From Candidatus Nealsoniibacteriota bacterium (GTDB lineage Bacteria > Patescibacteriota > Minisyncoccia > Minisyncoccales > MHMH01), in contig JACPLM010000011.1 in the NCBI GenBank assembly GCA_016186525.1, forward strand, positions 10,830 to 25,948: a DNA stretch of 15,119 nt, in the 5' to 3' direction. The position numbers and the translations under genes are program-made. How positions within the stretch are numbered: position 1 is the stretch's first letter; each line of letters starts with the position of its first letter. This document shows, one piece after another, positions 12,973 through 15,119 of the stretch. The notes under the pieces are model-generated. The model saw only the letters and a program-made list of their open reading frames with translations. It made no database searches and was not told the origin of the DNA.

Positions 12973-13890
12973 ATGCTTTACGATTTAATTATAATCGGCG
13001 GAGGGCCGGCTGGAGCTGCGGCCGGTATTTATTCTGCCAGGCGAAAATTGAATACGCTTGTGATCGCCAAATCTTTTGGCGGCCAAATGGCCAGGAAAGC
13101 CGTAGATATTGAAAATTATCCGGGTTTTGAAAAAATATCCGGCTTAGAGCTGATTCAGAAGTTTGAAAAGCATTTGCGAAAAAATAAGGTTGATATTGAA
13201 AGAGACACTGTCGGCAAGGTTAAAAAGATTAAAGACGGATTTTTCGTGTCCACTAAGTCAAGAAAACAGTTTCAGGCAAAAGCGGTTATCGTAGCTTCGG
13301 GCGCCGATCCGAGGCCGCTGGAGGCTATTGGCGAAAAGAAATTCATCGGCAGGGGCGTTTCTTACTGCACTGCCTGCGACGGCCCGATATTTGCAGATAA
13401 AGACGTGGCTGTTGTCGGCGGAGGAAATTCAGGATTTGAAGCAGCTATTTCATTACACAGCTACGCTAAAAAAGTTTATATTTTAGAATTCAATCCTCAA
13501 ATAATTGCAGATGGAGAAAACCAGAAACTTGCTGAAAAATTAGGCGTTGAAGTAATAACCAACGCCGCTTTAAAAGAGATTCGCGGGGGCAATTTCGTTG
13601 ATTCGGTTATTTATGAAGACAGAAAATCAAAAAAATTAATTACGCTTAAAGTGCAAGGAGTTTTTGTGGAAATTGGCAGCCAGCCCGCCACTTCTTTTGT
13701 CAAAGACCTGGTGGAATTTTCAGAAAAAGATGAAATAAAATTCGATCCCAGAAACAACATGACGAAAACCCCCGGTCTTTTTGCCGCAGGGGACGTTACC
13801 GATGTGAAGTGGAAACAGATTGTTATTGCAGCGGGCGAAGGAACCAAAGCCGCTCTATCTGCTTATGAATATATTATCAATAAAAGCTAG
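12973..13890 (+). CDS. thioredoxin reductase / AhpF-like flavoprotein
   Basis: A 305-residue FAD disulfide reductase that passes electrons from a nicotinamide cofactor to a thioredoxin- or peroxiredoxin-type partner. IIGGGPAGAAAGIYSARR (7-24) binds FAD, SYCTACDGPIF (130-140) holds the redox pair Cys132 and Cys135, VVGGGNSGFEAAISL (147-161) is the second nucleotide site, and GLFAAGDVTD (268-277) with KQIVIAAGEG closes the FAD domain. NADPH-specific TrxB proteins carry an HRRxxxR motif after the second site; here it is LEFNPQ (171-176), as in the NADH-dependent AhpF, and the surrounding GGGNSGFEAA, FVEIG and KQIVIAAGEG wording is also AhpF-like. It lacks the N-terminal thioredoxin-fold domain of full AhpF. 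The start at ATG 12973, not the upstream ATG 12943, gives the normal MLYDLIIIGGG opening. Confidence 0.9.
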   Translation: MLYDLIIIGGGPAGAAAGIYSARRKLNTLVIAKSFGGQMARKAVDIENYPGFEKISGLELIQKFEKHLRKNKVDIERDTVGKVKKIKDGFFVSTKSRKQFQAKAVIVASGADPRPLEAIGEKKFIGRGVSYCTACDGPIFADKDVAVVGGGNSGFEAAISLHSYAKKVYILEFNPQIIADGENQKLAEKLGVEVITNAALKEIRGGNFVDSVIYEDRKSKKLITLKVQGVFVEIGSQPATSFVKDLVEFSEKDEIKFDPRNNMTKTPGLFAAGDVTDVKWKQIVIAAGEGTKAALSAYEYIINKS

Positions 13891-14974
13891 GGAAATTTTG
13901 GACTCCAGGGGAAGCTGGACCGTAGAAGTTGATTTGGAAACAACCCAAGGCGTTTTTACTGATTCTACTCCATCGGGAGCTTCAACTGGGCGGTACGAAG
14001 CCAAGACCGTAGCTCCGGAAATTGCGGTTAAAAATATAAATAATGCAGTTTTTTCAGAACTGAAAGGAAAAGATGTTTTAGACCAAAGGGGAATCGACGA
14101 GATTTTAAAAAAGTTAAATGTGGGCGCTAATGCCGCAACTGCCGTTTCAATGGCAGTTTGCCGCGCTGGCGCCGCAGATAGGAGTTTATCTCTCTGGCAA
14201 TATATAAAAGAAATCCTAAATCTTAAATCTGAAATCTTAAATCTTCCCAAGCCATGCTTCAATATGATTAACGGGGGAGCGCATGCCACCAATAATCTTG
14301 ATTTTCAAGAATTTATGGTGGTGTGCAGTATTCCAAGAGCTGTAGAAATTTATCAAGATTTAAGAAAAAAATTAGGCAAAAATGTGGGAGACGAAGGCGG
14401 TTTTGCCCCGCCGTTCAAGTTTCCGGAAGAAGCATTGGATCTTATTTCCGATTATAAATCCGACATTATTATAGACGTCGCGGCTTCTCAGTTTTTTGAC
14501 GGGAAAATTTACAAAACTAAAATGGGTGATTTCACGGCCGAAGGGTTAAGCCGTTATTACGATGGCCTGATTAAAAAATATCCCATCATAGCTTTGGAGG
14601 ATCCTTTTTCTGAAAATGACGAAGAAGGATGGAGAATGTTCAGTGCAAAAATATTAAAAATCGGTGATGATTTGCTGGTTACCAATCCGGAAAGAATAAA
14701 AATGGCCCATGAAAATAATCTTTGCAGCGGACTTTTGCTGAAGGTCAATCAAATCGGCACTATTTCAGAAGCTTTAGAAGCTGCTAAATTGGCAAAGTCA
14801 TACGGCTGGAAAATAATGGTTTCCCACAGGTCGGGAGAAACAAACGATGATTTTATAGCTGATTTGGCCGTCGGCATTGGAGCAGATTATATCAAGTCAG
14901 GGGCTCCAGCCAGAGGCGAAAGAACGGCCAAATACAACAGATTATTAAAAATAGAAGAAGAATGGCAAAACTAA
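13865..14974 (+). CDS. eno: enolase, short form
   Basis: Interconverts 2-phosphoglycerate and PEP. Key residues are kept: AREILDSRG (8-16), PSGASTG loop (36-42), NGGAHATNN (136-144, His140), QEFM (148-151, Glu149), GDEGGFAP (175-182, Glu177), DVAAS (204-208, metal ligand Asp204), LEDPFSENDEEGW (244-256, Glu245), GDDLLVTN (267-274, Asp268), LLKVNQIGT (291-299, Lys293) and HRSGET (321-326). At 369 residues it is 40-60 shorter than usual; the loop after the SGAS motif and the segment before GDEGG are trimmed. SRGSWT replaces SRGNPT. A direct repeat at 14210-14245 encodes a small insert before the NMINGG motif. The start is ATG 13865, which gives the family's normal N-terminus and overlaps the trxB-like gene by 26 bases. 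The frame is open upstream but only within that gene. Confidence 0.9.
   Translation: MNILSIKAREILDSRGSWTVEVDLETTQGVFTDSTPSGASTGRYEAKTVAPEIAVKNINNAVFSELKGKDVLDQRGIDEILKKLNVGANAATAVSMAVCRAGAADRSLSLWQYIKEILNLKSEILNLPKPCFNMINGGAHATNNLDFQEFMVVCSIPRAVEIYQDLRKKLGKNVGDEGGFAPPFKFPEEALDLISDYKSDIIIDVAASQFFDGKIYKTKMGDFTAEGLSRYYDGLIKKYPIIALEDPFSENDEEGWRMFSAKILKIGDDLLVTNPERIKMAHENNLCSGLLLKVNQIGTISEALEAAKLAKSYGWKIMVSHRSGETNDDFIADLAVGIGADYIKSGAPARGERTAKYNRLLKIEEEWQN
14210..14245 (+). repeat. 15-base direct repeat inside enolase
   Basis: 14210-14224 and 14231-14245 are the same 15 bases with one mismatch (GAAATCYTAAATCTT), separated by AAATCT. In frame they encode EILNL twice (residues 116-120 and 123-127), in the linker before the conserved LPxPxxNxINGG motif, where length varies among enolases. 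Confidence 0.7.
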
Positions 14975-15119
14975 TTTTATTGAGGCATCTTCAATCGCAG
15001 TGGAATAAAGAAAACAGATTTACCGGCTGGACTGATGTTCCTTTGAGCGAGGAGGGCATACTTAGCGCAAAGGAAGTTGCGCAAAAAATCGCAGGCATTA
15101 AAATTGACAAAGTTTACAC
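14962..15119 (+). CDS. gpmA: 2,3-bisphosphoglycerate-dependent phosphoglycerate mutase, 5' end
   Basis: Interconverts 3- and 2-phosphoglycerate, the step before enolase. Fifty-two codons are visible before the window ends. LILLRHLQSQWN (4-15), ENRFTGWTDVPLSEEG (17-32) and SAKEVA match the start of the GpmA family. The phospho-accepting His9 and Arg8 are present, but the RHG motif is RHL and the usual Glu of RHGES is Gln11. ATG 14962 overlaps the enolase stop by 13 bases, so it is the next gene of the same operon. A weak purine stretch (AGAAGAAG) lies just upstream. Confidence 0.85.
   Translation, partial: MAKLILLRHLQSQWNKENRFTGWTDVPLSEEGILSAKEVAQKIAGIKIDKVY

Noticed and set aside
1..15119. 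Recoded TGA (Gly) as in Gracilibacteria
   Set aside because: TGA ends several well-recognised genes at the expected place and none has an in-frame internal TGA.

Overview
The window looks like part of a small-genome bacterium of the Candidate Phyla Radiation (Patescibacteria), most plausibly a Parcubacteria-type lineage. This is an inference from several traits seen together: short, divergent versions of housekeeping enzymes, moderately AT-rich DNA, tightly packed or overlapping genes, an archaeal-type NMN adenylyltransferase, a human-type single-chain transketolase, and an FSA-type transaldolase clustered with RpiB and Rpe. TGA is used as an ordinary stop (for example after the pyruvate kinase and PurM-like genes), which argues against the code-25 lineages (Gracilibacteria, Absconditabacteria). 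No rRNA, tRNA, CRISPR array or transposase was seen, and no gene-free stretch exceeds 300 bases.

Region 1 (1-3600, plus strand): the 3' end of an unrecognised gene; two tandem hairpins; a two-domain gene with an archaeal-type NMN adenylyltransferase (NadM-like) followed by a domain that reads like a CYTH domain; a short divergent pyruvate kinase overlapping it; a terminator; then a stand-alone CYTH protein with its own promoter. All three complete genes have strong Shine-Dalgarno (SD) sites. Region 2 (3606-4784, minus strand): a PurM (AIR synthetase)-family gene of visibly different base composition, convergent with the CYTH gene across a shared bidirectional terminator and divergent from rpiB.

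Region 3 (4893-9354): rpiB, rpe, a NYN-domain putative RNase, transketolase and transaldolase, together the complete non-oxidative pentose phosphate set. The transketolase leader can fold into two stem-loops. A 154-base GC-rich composite palindrome separates transketolase from transaldolase, and its left arm contains the transketolase stop codon. Region 4 (9355-9770): an 86-residue unknown gene with its own promoter, SD and terminator. Region 5 (9808 to the right edge): ftsZ, galU, an NAD(P)HX dehydratase (nnrD-like), an AhpF/TrxB-like flavoprotein, a short enolase and the start of phosphoglycerate mutase, with gaps of 18 bases or less, or overlaps, between successive genes: one probable operon starting at a promoter just before ftsZ.

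Together the genes give interconversion of pentose, triose and hexose phosphates (RpiB, Rpe, Tkt, Tal), the lower glycolytic steps 3PG to 2PG to PEP to pyruvate (GpmA, enolase, pyruvate kinase), UDP-glucose synthesis, NAD synthesis and repair, thiol redox and cell division. The observations most worth a second look are the composite palindrome, the NMNAT-CYTH fusion beside a second CYTH gene, the (near-)leaderless SD-less starts of rpiB and ftsZ against strong SDs in region 1, and a run of altered active-site motifs in pyruvate kinase, RpiB, Rpe, enolase and GpmA.
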